The notes beneath the pieces were generated by a model, which was not told the origin of the DNA, ran no database searches, and was given only the letters and a program-made list of their open reading frames with translations. This document shows, piece after piece, positions 12,651 to 24,600 of a stretch of DNA of 64,000 nucleotides. The stretch comes from Prochilodus magdalenae (Eukaryota > Chordata > Actinopteri > Characiformes > Prochilodontidae), in NCBI GenBank assembly GCA_024036415.1, contig JAMWET010000949.1, positions 778,501-842,500 on the forward strand, read 5' to 3'. Each line of letters begins with the position of its first letter. Position 1 is the first letter of the stretch. The position numbers and the translations under genes were made by a program.

Positions 12651-15600
12651 TCACATTATCTCTTGGAGAATATCCTGCACATAAAAGCACAATAAAAGAG
12701 AAGTGAGTTCTGTTTAAAGTGAATAAAGAATCAGTAGTGGAGTTTGTTTGGTTTAGGTGCGAACACTGGGATGGGTCAAATCCTGTCACATTTCCAGCAG
12801 GGATTTTTGAGTCCAGCTCAGACTCGCGAAAGATGTTTCTGATCTAACGTGTAATATTGTCACATCCTGTCCTGTCCTTGTCCCTTGACCTTTATTCTAT
12901 CTCTTTCTGCCTTTGTTTACCTTCCCTCATGTGTCCTGCCATGTGCTTTTGTTGTTGTTCTGGTCTCTGGTCTTCTCACCTTGTCATCTGTAATACCTGT
13001 GTGTGGTTTATAGCCCTCTCTTTAACCCCAGGTGTTTCTTATTTGTTTTCCGGGTTGTGTCTTTTGGTGTTACACCATGTTTCGTTAGCTGGAGTCTATT
13101 TTACTGTTTACTTGATGTCTTTTCTTGGTATAGTATAAGGCTGGGGAAAGTTATAGAGGAAATTGGGCTCCTAACAGCTGTGCAAGACTGTAGGTCTTTA
13201 GAACTGTCACAGTCATATTAACATCACTTAAAGCGAATCTAAATCTGTGTTTCCTATTTCATGAAGTCAATCTTGTTCCTCTGGGCCACAATAAACAGTC
13301 AGAGAAACTAAAAGCTAAAGCTAAACAGGACAGCCAAAAGCTAGGAAGCTAGACCACCTGTCTGTAGCTACCTGTCACCCATTCATTCAATTATCAATAT
13401 ACGAACATGGTTAGTTCGATTAAGCTTCTTCCTCCTTACATTCATTTGTTCATTCATCCATCTTTGTGTCTGCATACCTGTTCATCCATTCATTTGCATT
13501 GTGCTGTATCTGCCTGTCTGTGTGTTTGTCTGTCTGTCTGTCTGCACATCTGTTTGTCCATGACATTTCCCATCCATTAAACATCACATAAAAGCTAAAC
13601 AATCATGTTGATAGATAGAGAGCTGTCAATCAAGTGGCCCATCAGCCACGCCCACACAGTTCTCAAATAGGTCTGATCAGCATATTGCTTTTTTTGTTTT
13701 TTTTTGACAGATTGGAAAAAATCGAGCTTCAAATCTAAAATAATTAACAGATAGAGGACAGCTTAATGCTAATGGTCTGGAAGGCTATGTAGCTGTCAAG
13801 AGGACATTACTGAGAAAAGTGAAAAATGGAAACAAAGTTAACTTCTCACAATAATGGCCTGCCCACCCCTACTGCAAATAAAGGATGGCAGTTTTATGAG
13901 CATATCAAGTCAAACACAGGTTTTCATTCTATATGCTGCACTATTATCACAAAACATTAAAAGCCAGGAGCTGATATTACATTATAACAGCTACATGTAG
14001 CTTCTTCAGCTTACTTCAGATGTTTGAGGATATGAGACAGGCTGAGAGTTCGGGGTCCATGTCATGTGTCCATGTCCTTCGTCTACAGGCTGTCCAGAAA
14101 TGGCTAAATACATTGTGATTTCAAATGAGATGAAACAATAACTGATGACATAATGCATAATAGTACAGGAATATTACAATAAAGGATACGTACCATGATC
14201 TGTTAGATATGTGTTGGCCGGCGTGAACATTTGTGCCTGACTGCTGCTTATACCTGCTGAGGCATAAAGCTGAATACCTGGATTGCTGCTCATTAAGACT
14301 GGATTAAGTGGCCCCATATATCCTCGTTTAGGCCCTGGGTTTGAAAAAAAATGAACATGTCTGTCATAGCCTAGCTGGATTTTCCATCACACAGCAAACT
14401 CATTCAGTCATTCAGATAGGCAGGAGAAATCACCTGGTCTCAAAGCTGGCATTGGACTCAACAGACCTGCTGTGGGCCCATCAAAATTTCCTGAATCTTC
14501 AGCTGTAGTCTCCTGCAAAACTCCACTAGAACGTTCTAATGCAGATTTATTCTGAGGGGGAAAAACAATATATTTAAACTATTTTTATACTAATAAAAAA
14601 AACGGGCCATAATTAAACTGAGGTATGCTTCATAACTAAGGAAATACAAAACAGAAAAGAAGAACCTTTTGCTCATGTGGATCAACCCATCTCTGAAGGT
14701 TTTCATTCCAAACAAGCTGTTGGAGATCAGTTATGTAATTTGTAGTAAATGCAAGAACTTTGGCAAATACTGATCATATTAACAGTGGATTTCACTTACT
14801 GATTTGCCTGTATCTGCTGGTAAGTTAACTTCCTTCTTTTTGCCAAAGAGCCAGCTAAACCACCCGCCTCCAGTTTCCTGTTAAGAACAAAATAATAAGG
14901 AAGAATGAAGCAAAGGAAGCAAAGTAGTCAGAAGCACTGCACTTATAAATCATCAAAAGCTAGCGGATTACTTTTGGATCTTTGTAACCTGCTAAACATG
15001 AATGAGTGACAAGACAGTTCTATGAGGTGCCTTACAAAAACTGACTGACTGACCTTTTTGGGCTGGGGTTCTGGAGGTGGACTCTGAGGAACAAATAGCC
15101 TAGGTATCAAGGGTTTGGATGGCATGTGCGTCTGCTTTGAGTAAGCCATTTTGTCGCCCATGGCATAGGGATTTGCACTGGGGAGTAAAGGAGGTTTCTG
15201 TCCAAGCATTGGGTCTGCTTGAAGGCATGGAGTCTGGGGAGGTACTACCTGCTGACTCTGCATTGCTGGGTAATTATTGCTGCTTGGAGGCAGAATATGG
15301 GATGTAGGTAAAGGCACTGTAAGGAGAGGCACTGTTTGTGACTCCAGGTTGTAGGTTGGTTGAGATCTTCCATTAGACACAGCTTGATCTGATGGTTGGG
15401 GATCAAGAGGTGGACACAGCATGGGTGCTGACCTGGAAGGCACATGCACTGGTTGTACCTCATGTGAATACAGGTTATTCTTACTGACCCATTGTTGAGT
15501 AGCAGAACTCATAGGTGGAGAAGCTACAGATGGTTGAGTAGCCTGCTGCCGTTGATCCATCTGGTCAATAGACAGTGGGTCAGGCAATGGCACCGTTAAT

Positions 15601-18600
15601 TGAGGCACAGACTCTGACTGTGTTGCAAATGACATGCAAGAAGGTAAAGTTGTAGAAGGCAATGTTTGTGGCTCTATGTATGGGGAAACTAACTGAGGGC
15701 CAGGCTCTGATTCTGTCGTCAATGTTATGGAGGATGGTAATGTTGTAGTATTCAATGTATGGCATTCTGTGTGTTGAGCAATCAATTGAGGCAACTCTGA
15801 TTCTTTTGCCACCCACATAGAGGAAGGTAACATTGTAGAAGGCAATTTATGGGGACCTGTGTATGTAGAAATTAACTGAGGGACAGATTCTGATTCTGTC
15901 AATGATTTGGAAGAAGACAACATTGTAGAGGAATCTGTGCATGGGGCCATCAATTCATGTACACACCCTGACTCTGTGACCAATGACTTGGATGAAGACG
16001 ATGATGCAATAGGTAATGTGTGGGACTCTATAGAAGGACAAATTATGTGAGGTGAAGATTCTGTTGTGGAATAAGATAAGGTTGCAGAAGACAGCATATA
16101 AGGCTCCAGCGAAAACTGTGTTGATTTAGGATCAGTGTTAGGAGATTGTGATTTAAGGGCTTCCGTGAATTGGGACTGCCCTGAGGTTGGCTGCAGAGCT
16201 ATAGGTGGAGGCAGTGGTAAAGTCAGAGAAGGCATTGACTCTTTGGTTTCACTGGACGGGTCTTCAGGCAAATGGTATGCATCTTTTGTGTGAAGTAGTC
16301 TTCCAGATAGCAGTGCAGCATTCGAGGGCAATATGTGAAGCTGTGACTGAGGCACTGTTAGTGGATTCAATGGTTGAACTGGATCCTCAACTGGCAAGCG
16401 CTTTGGGTTTGCTTGGTGGGAAGATGTAGACAATGGAACGACCTGTAAAAAATGGTACACCAAAACTATAGAGCTTATTTACCAATTTGTTACAATATGT
16501 TAATGAAATAAACAGAAATAAAATGACAGAATTGGCAAAGAGGAATTCATTTTCACCTTGTTGCCAAGTTCAAAGCACCCCAAGTCAGAAACGTGGCATG
16601 GTTTTGGAAGAGCTCTCTTTTCAAGAATGTCTTGTGGTGCTGTTATTTAAGAAGGTTAAAAAGAAAATATGGACACAGTATTTTCACAATTAGCTGGAAG
16701 AAAACAAGCTGCAAACATACCTGGAGGCGCTAGGCAAACCTCTGGTGGGCCTTCTTTTTGGTTTGGTATCTCTGTGGTTAGAAGGGAAACTTCATGTGAA
16801 TCTATGGCTGCTTTTTTTGGATCTGTGTTCTCCTTCAACAGTGGAAAAAGATTTGTCTCCTGCTTCTTGGAGCCTGGTGAGTTCCATTCCTCCTACAGAG
16901 ATTTAATACTTTTAATCTTCTCTATTGTAAAAGGTCACTAAGCATGCCAAAGTTTCACATTTCTAATATGTCCAAAAGTTTATAGACACCTGCTCTATGT
17001 ATTTGTCTGATCTTTACCACCATAACAACCTCTACTCTTCTGGAAAGGCAATTACACTAGATGTAGGAACACTGTTGTACAAATTTTATTGCGTATAGCT
17101 ACAGTGAGGTCAGATATTAATATTGTATGATTAGTTTTGGATCATGAACGCCACTTCAACTCATATCAAAGGTATTGGATGGACCTCCATAGCTCCAGAG
17201 TTCTACAGCTATGCAGACCAAGAGTGAGGGAGCTCTAGCCAGCACTTTTTATTGGGCATGGTGACCTCAGGCTCTAATGTGTCTGCTCCAGATTATCTGT
17301 ACTGGAAATGTTTTCTATGGAGATTAACTGCACTGCTGGAATTTTAAAACTAGGTAAGCAATGAGTTCATTATAAAGTAGCTGATTTTTATAAGTATAAG
17401 GGTGTATATAACCATTTGGACATATCGTTGTGTAATAAGACAAGCTTACAATAAGTTGGCAGTGAAGTCTTCGTAGGTTGATCAGCCATTCTGGCTCAGA
17501 TGATAATTCAAGATCTGGGATGTCTTTCAACTGTTGGTCAAAGTATCTCATTTTTGCAGATAGCTACAAGGTGATGTCCAACAACATAATTAGCATCACA
17601 TTATCCTCTGTAATTCTGACCAGTGATAGTTGAATATGATAGAAATTGGGAAGTGTGATGTCACTTCAATACCTCAATGAGCTGGCTTATTAAGGTCAGC
17701 GACTGTAGTGAAGTTGAAGCCAGAAGTGCTTTGGAGATCACTTCACAGTACTGAAAGGACTGTGTGCCCAGCCCTCTTTCAGCTAACCGGCATGCATATA
17801 TGAACTTAAATATCTGAAAAGCACAAAATGGTTAATGAACTTTTTACTTTGTAAAGTCACAACATACAGATTTAAACCATGACTGGATTTATAATGAGAA
17901 ATCAGACAAAATACCTGGAAGTTAGGAAGATAAATGGCATCGCTACCAAGAGACAGAGCATATTCAAACAGTTCTGTACGCTGGATTGCTTCATTGGTGG
18001 CATTTTCCAGAGGGTGTAAACTGGAATAAATCTCAGGAAAGTCAATCTTATAAAGTACAGTTCAGTTAACACTTTCCTACAAATGTACACACTTACAGAG
18101 AACGGCTATAACTATGGACTGGTAGTCATTGAGAACTCTACCAATTATTTACCAAGTGTTTTAAATGACACAGAATATAAATAAACTTTAAAACAAACTG
18201 AATTCATAACAAGTAATAAGTAAATAAGTTATTAATAAGTGAATAAGAACGTACCTACTGGCCCCAAACAGAAAGATGTCTGACTTGTCACTCTGTGTGT
18301 CCACATCTAGCTGAGACACCATGTAACAGAAACTAGCGGCATCAGAACATCCTTGGGAAGCTGGAATTAAAACAAACTGCTGCTGTATGGAAACATTTGA
18401 ACATCCCAGGTCAAAGTTCATGTTTAATTGATGTTGTACTAATTCTCTGTATAATCTTATGTTCACCTACAAAAAGGGCTCCCAAACTCTGCGTATGACT
18501 GTTCTCTCATAGTCAATGTCACATTCTTATATCAACATTAAAAACTGTGCTAGCTGTGCATGAGTACACAGTGTATACACTGTGAATTATAACAGTCGTC

Positions 18601-21600
18601 AACTTATTTAGAATCCAAAAGTTTTACTCATGCTTTTTTTTTTTAATCGTGCATATCCTAAAGAAACAAGTATCTCCAAAAGCCTAAATTTACTAAAGAG
18701 GCCAGAAATAAGATATTTTGGAGATTTAGAAAGTCGGCTTTTTTTTTGACAGCAACAATATACAGTGTACCTTTTGTACTATGCAATGATGTGCAATTGT
18801 ATGCATTATAATTTTATAACTTTTTTTTGTATTTAGCTTTTACAGCGTTCTTAGTCTTACCTAATGCATCTCCCATTCTTGTTATGGTCTTCTCGTGCAG
18901 ATGCTTGAAACGGGTGTGGTTTGACAAAACCATAGCGAGGTGGACGCACCAGTCCCCCCACTCCTTTATGCCACAGTGCTGGAAGAAACAGTCATTAAAA
19001 CCTTTTAGGTAAATAATTATTAGATAAATGCCGATCCCGTTTAACATTTAAATCCTGAAACCATACATCAAACCTTTGCGACCTACACTTACTTACAGTT
19101 GCAGAGGATGGTATCCTTCCAGATATCAGCTGATAAAATGTCCTTAGTGCATCGTTTTCTGGTAAACTATCAACGAACCTATCAGAGGAGTTAAAACACA
19201 AAGCTGAAACTGGACATTTTACAGGGAGACTGACAGATTTTGTCCTTTGTTATAACTTACTTGCTCATTACTTGAGAATAAGCCCTGTTGTCCATTTTAC
19301 TGGCAAGCATGAACGCATGTCCCCACAAGCCTTTGCTTACTGCTGTTTCCAGAGCATCCTATTGGTCAAGTATTTGAGAGTTGTGTAACTCTATTGTTTC
19401 AGTAAGCAGACAGAGCAGGATTTCAGCATTATCAGTGGCAGTAAAACACTGAACTTACCTTTTTCTTACCAAAGATTAGCAACTCTCTGAAACGCTGTAT
19501 ATCCCTTTCAGTGTCTTCTGGAGTTGTACAAAAATCCTCAGTGGCTGATTTTGCATTACATGCTGGATTTTCCAGTGATCTGCTGAGCGCTTCATTTGTA
19601 AAATCAATAAGATCAGTAGCTGCTTTCTTAGATGAGGTGTGTGATCTCTGCCTCCCCAGCAGTAGATGAGATATATCAGTTCCAACCAGTTTCTGTAATA
19701 TATTTCACACTGATTTACACAATTCTATAACATATGTATGTGTTAATATCCTCTACATGTTAAAATGTATTAAAAACCAAACAACACTTACACCATTCTG
19801 CTTGCACACTAACTCTATGAGCTCCCATATTAGGCAAGATGCTTCTTTATCTGCCAGCGTGTTATTCTGTAGGCACTCTTGGTACTTCTGTCTTACAAAT
19901 TCCAGCACCTCTGACTTATGGGTCCTATCTCTATAAAACAAAATCACAAAATTACATGGCCTAAAATGTGCATTTTGAACTGGTTAGATGTTGTAGAACT
20001 GGACTGCACTATAGCTTACACTAGAACAAATCCTAAGTGATTACGTGTCTTATATTTTACAGTGGGTACATGCACGTTCAACCATCACACAGTATCCTGC
20101 GGTGTACCACAGGGCTCAATACTGGCCACCTTTGTTTTCTTTGAATATGTTCCCTTTTGTATTTAAAGTTAATTAATATTAAATATGTTTTATCAGTATA
20201 CAGATCTATATTCTTCTTGTTTGATGCACAAATGGCAGTATCTAGTGGCTGCTATTCAAGTCTTAAACTCTGTTCTTATTAACTTAATGACAATATGAAT
20301 GAAAATATCATTAGAAACTAAATAGTCATGAGAATAAGTGGACGTCTCCCAATGAAGTTTGAGAAGTTAAAGACAGACAAACAGGTTCTTGTCTAAAAGA
20401 TATTGTCTGGAAACATGTGTCAAAAGTAGAGGTGTAACTTTCTACAGTGACCTAAGTACCACATGAACAATATCTGTAAAACAGCACATTATCAAAGGTA
20501 CTGTATCTTTAAGGTTGGGACACTGTTGACTGCTATCAGTGAGGAGAATATACATGCCTTATATAAATCTCCTTTATTTTGTGTTACAGGAACACTCTCT
20601 TATCTGACCTACTCAGGAGTGCGAGCACTAAATTACAGAGAGGTCAGAATGCCACTGGCTTACACATGCGACAAATGAGAGATCAAATCATACCAGTTCT
20701 GAAAAATCATATATCTTCTTATGAAATATGATATTTTCTCCCCAAATGTTTCAGAAAATACATTAATATTTCCAGTTTAAATGTGTTTGTGGTCTCACCC
20801 CTTTCTTATGTATCTAGGTGACCATTCATGACATGTTCATGCTAGATCACTGAAGTTATCAAACAGAAGTCTACTGGTTTATCTGACAAACCCACCGAGT
20901 GCACTGATTGCAGTTATTAAGCTCTGGAGCACTCTTAGTATTTTACAAAGCATAGTGCAACATACTTATTTAATGTATCTAAATGTAAATATGATTTGTG
21001 CCTTCTTATTTATTTACATAGATAAATAAAATAAAACAATAGAAATAAATAAATAAAATGTTTGTTTGTTTTTTCTTGTTTAACTATTTTATCTCTAAAT
21101 CTGGATAGCATTTTGCAATCACACTTTAATATACCCTATATAAATAAAAGTGTATTAGTATTAATTATAAAAACTAATATCAAAAATATAAAAACCAAAA
21201 AATAGCACTTACTTAATGAGAGGTCCTGGGAAGGATTGGAGTTCTGGTTGGTCCCAGCAGCCTTGCAGCATCATCTATCGGGTAGTCAGTTGTTTACTTA
21301 GAGCAAAAGTCACATGGCGAGATATAATGCAACGCCGGTGAAACAGGTAATACATGCACCGCATTAATACAGTGAAAGTGAGCATTTGAAAACAACATCA
21401 AAATCAGAATATGACCTCTGTATTATGGATCTGGACCAATGCGGGCTTGCCCTCGGATGGAAGATTTGGAAGCACCTCAATGAGCTGTCCTCCAGGCCCA
21501 AATCGTGCACAGCAGTGGGGGAAGGAGAACTGCTCTGGGTTGGAAGAACCTACAGTGAGAACATACGAAGGGGAGACCATTATGGTAAGTTAGGATGCCT

Positions 21601-24600
21601 CAGATGTTTTCATGTTTCCAAATACATACAAATGGGGTTCAAATACATTTTGGGGCCACTCTACTTTTGTACATACAGTGTACTATAAACTGAAACTGAA
21701 AACTATGAGATCTCACTCTTTGGAGAGGGTGGCATATTGAAGGCCTCATTGCTGGTTTTCCTGTCTAACTGCCCACGATCCTCAGAATGAGCTGAAGACT
21801 GAATGCTGACATCATAAGGTGTATGGTCAGTGTACTGCATGCTTGGGTATCCGCAGCTCTAGAACACAAAAATTAAACATTAATACATCAATTAAAAATG
21901 AGAAAATGTACATTATATATCCCATATGCAATCTTTCCTGTCTTAGGGGCCAAAATAAAATGTCTGTGGTAGGCCACAAAAGGAACTACTCAATAATTTA
22001 ATTGAATGTAAAAAATCTTTTGTATTTTTGGCTGCTTCCATTGGTGCACCTTTCATTTAACGGTCAGCTGACATTTTTAAATGACAACGATACACAAGTA
22101 AATAGATCTCAAACTGAGCTTTTAAAATATTTTTCATACCATTATACTGTAATTTTTATAAAACATGGTAACATGCAGTTAGCCACAAGGTAAAAAAAGA
22201 ATATAATACATTTACGGCATTTAGCTGACGCTCTTATCCAGAGCGACTTACAAGGTTAATCATATTACAGGTAGGCCAATGTAGTGTTAGGAGTCTTCCC
22301 CAAGGACTCTTATTGGTGTAGAACAGCATAGTCACCCAGACTGGGATTCAAACCCCAGTCTCCCACATGTGGTGGTGGCTCTCTGGCAGGCAGTGGTGTT
22401 ATCCGCTGAGCTACACCAACCACTGGTCAGTTATGTTCAAATGTTTGGGCACCCTGACCCGATCACATGATGTTGATTTTGCTGTTATATATGTTTATAT
22501 ATTTTTTCAATATACTGCATTAATCGTAGCAAATAAATAAAAACTGTGCAAAACATATCACATATGTAAACATGCATGTTATAATCTATCAATACAACTG
22601 TATATGTCCAATTCACACAGGCCACTTTGGGCATCCCTGTCCATGGACAACACCACTAATTTCCTAAAGAATGAACAGGTAAAGAGCCCTCTCTTTGGAA
22701 GGTAAAGATCCTTTTAAAATCTTAAAGAAGATCCACACAATGTAAAGGTTCTGTATCAGACTTTTACAGAACTGTACCTCTAGGACGGTGTTTGTAAGCA
22801 TGTACAGACAGATGCTGGTTGGAATCTGTTACCTGTTCTGAATGCCAGCTGATGCGACTAAGCTGGCTGCGGGTGCTTGGCATACTCTGAGTAGAGTAGC
22901 CACTGTGGCTGCTTTGCCTGTCACACTGATCCCAATAAGACTGCTGGCTCTGGGAAAAATGATCATGATCAAAGGTTGAATCATAGCGTGGGTCATATCT
23001 CCACCAGTCGTCATAATTGTCAGGCCTGTAAAGATAATTTAATAGTTCAGTCATTTCAAATGAGCTGAACAAGGTTGGTAGCTAAAAGATTACAGACAGT
23101 ACAATACACTGTTATACTAGAAGCGATGAGAGCTATATTGCCTTTACTTTGTGTTATGGTGTTGACTGTTGCTTGTGGAGACCCCTGCTTGGTATCCATA
23201 ATCGTAGGGATAATAGTAGTCCTGGTAGTAGGCACTGGAGTAGTATGGTTGATGACTCCATCCTATAAAAATGAACTTTAATAAGTACAGTCATCCTGTT
23301 TATCTAGACATGCTGAGGGAAACAATATTAATACTTTATACCTCCAGAGTTGTAATACTTTGCATATTCTGACCAGTATGGAGAGGTTTTGCCCTGGTCA
23401 GCCCTTTCAGACCTGTCTTTCGACGTCTTTTGCCTGTTTGAAAGGAGCTGACATTTCATCATTCATTTAAAGCAGACGCATATTTAATTAGTTTATAATG
23501 TCACATAAGTTTAATTTTTAAAAGTTCATTTAATACCCATTAAATTCATAATACCAACATTAACTGTACATGCCACCACATTAGGTAATCTAGTTTTAGA
23601 TTCAAATCCCTTGTTGATCCCACAGTGGGGAAATTTAGTCTCTGCATTTAACCCATCCGTGAAGTGAAACACCACAAACACACTCACTAGTGAACACACT
23701 AGGGGGCAGTGAGCACACTTACCCAGAGCGGTGGGCAGCCCTATCTACGGCGCCCGGGGAGCAGTTGGGGGGTTAGGTGCCTTGCTCAAGAGCACCTCAG
23801 TTGTTACTGTAGGCTCAGGGAATCAAACCGGCGACCCTCCGATCACAAGGCTGGGTCCCTAACCTCCAGCCCACGACTGACCCACAGTTGCTTTTAATTT
23901 GGTCTGTTTTATTTCTATAGTTGTCAAAATAAGATTATTTTTATAGTTCAAATTGTTTTATAATCATATAGAGTGCACAAATCGTGCACATAGGCCAATA
24001 TGACATATCCTACAGTGGTGCCATAGGAATGTATACATTTAAGATTATCCAGATTAAAGGAGCAATATGTAAGACAAAGCAATCAGTTTGTATATACAGT
24101 TTAAAACATAACAAAATAACCTAATATTAATTATATTGTGCAGACGTAACAGTTTTGGCAGTATGTCAAAGATGTCTATGTATTGTGTTGCTATGTATTG
24201 TCCTGTATTTGTTTTGTCTTGTTACCACGTTGTATCTCGGCGAGTAAAGGGATGAAGTCTGGTACTAAATTTGCAGCAATCCTTCAGACTCATAGGTAAA
24301 CAGGGAGTGAAGAGAAAGGAGGTGGGACTGTGAGGAGTATGAACAGATTCGTCATTTTAGATATTGCTCTAAAATTTTAGAAATGTGTCCTCAAAGTTGA
24401 AGGTACCTTTAAACAGCTACAGCAGCCTTTGGGTAGGGCAGCTTGGTTGAATTCTTAACCATAGATTTGTGTCTATGCTTGGTAAGTCAGGACTGGTTGA
24501 TACCACAAGGATTCAGGCAGGTTTGTTTAACATGCTGGGTATTGCCATGAGTAAGTAAGCAAGTAAATGAGACTGAGAGATACACTGCTGCACTAGTGCA

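Noticed and set aside
12601..12789. Frame ending YYTMKGGRIQRK as the SEC16 C-terminus
   Set aside because: Acceptor and upstream phase put the last exon in another frame that stops at 12651.
20463..20678. 71-codon plus-strand frame as a gene in the SEC16 intron
   Set aside because: Part of the decayed LINE reverse-transcriptase fragment.
22344..22418. tRNA gene on the minus strand
   Set aside because: A and B boxes are present but the cloverleaf is not complete and a SINE tail follows; it is a SINE head.
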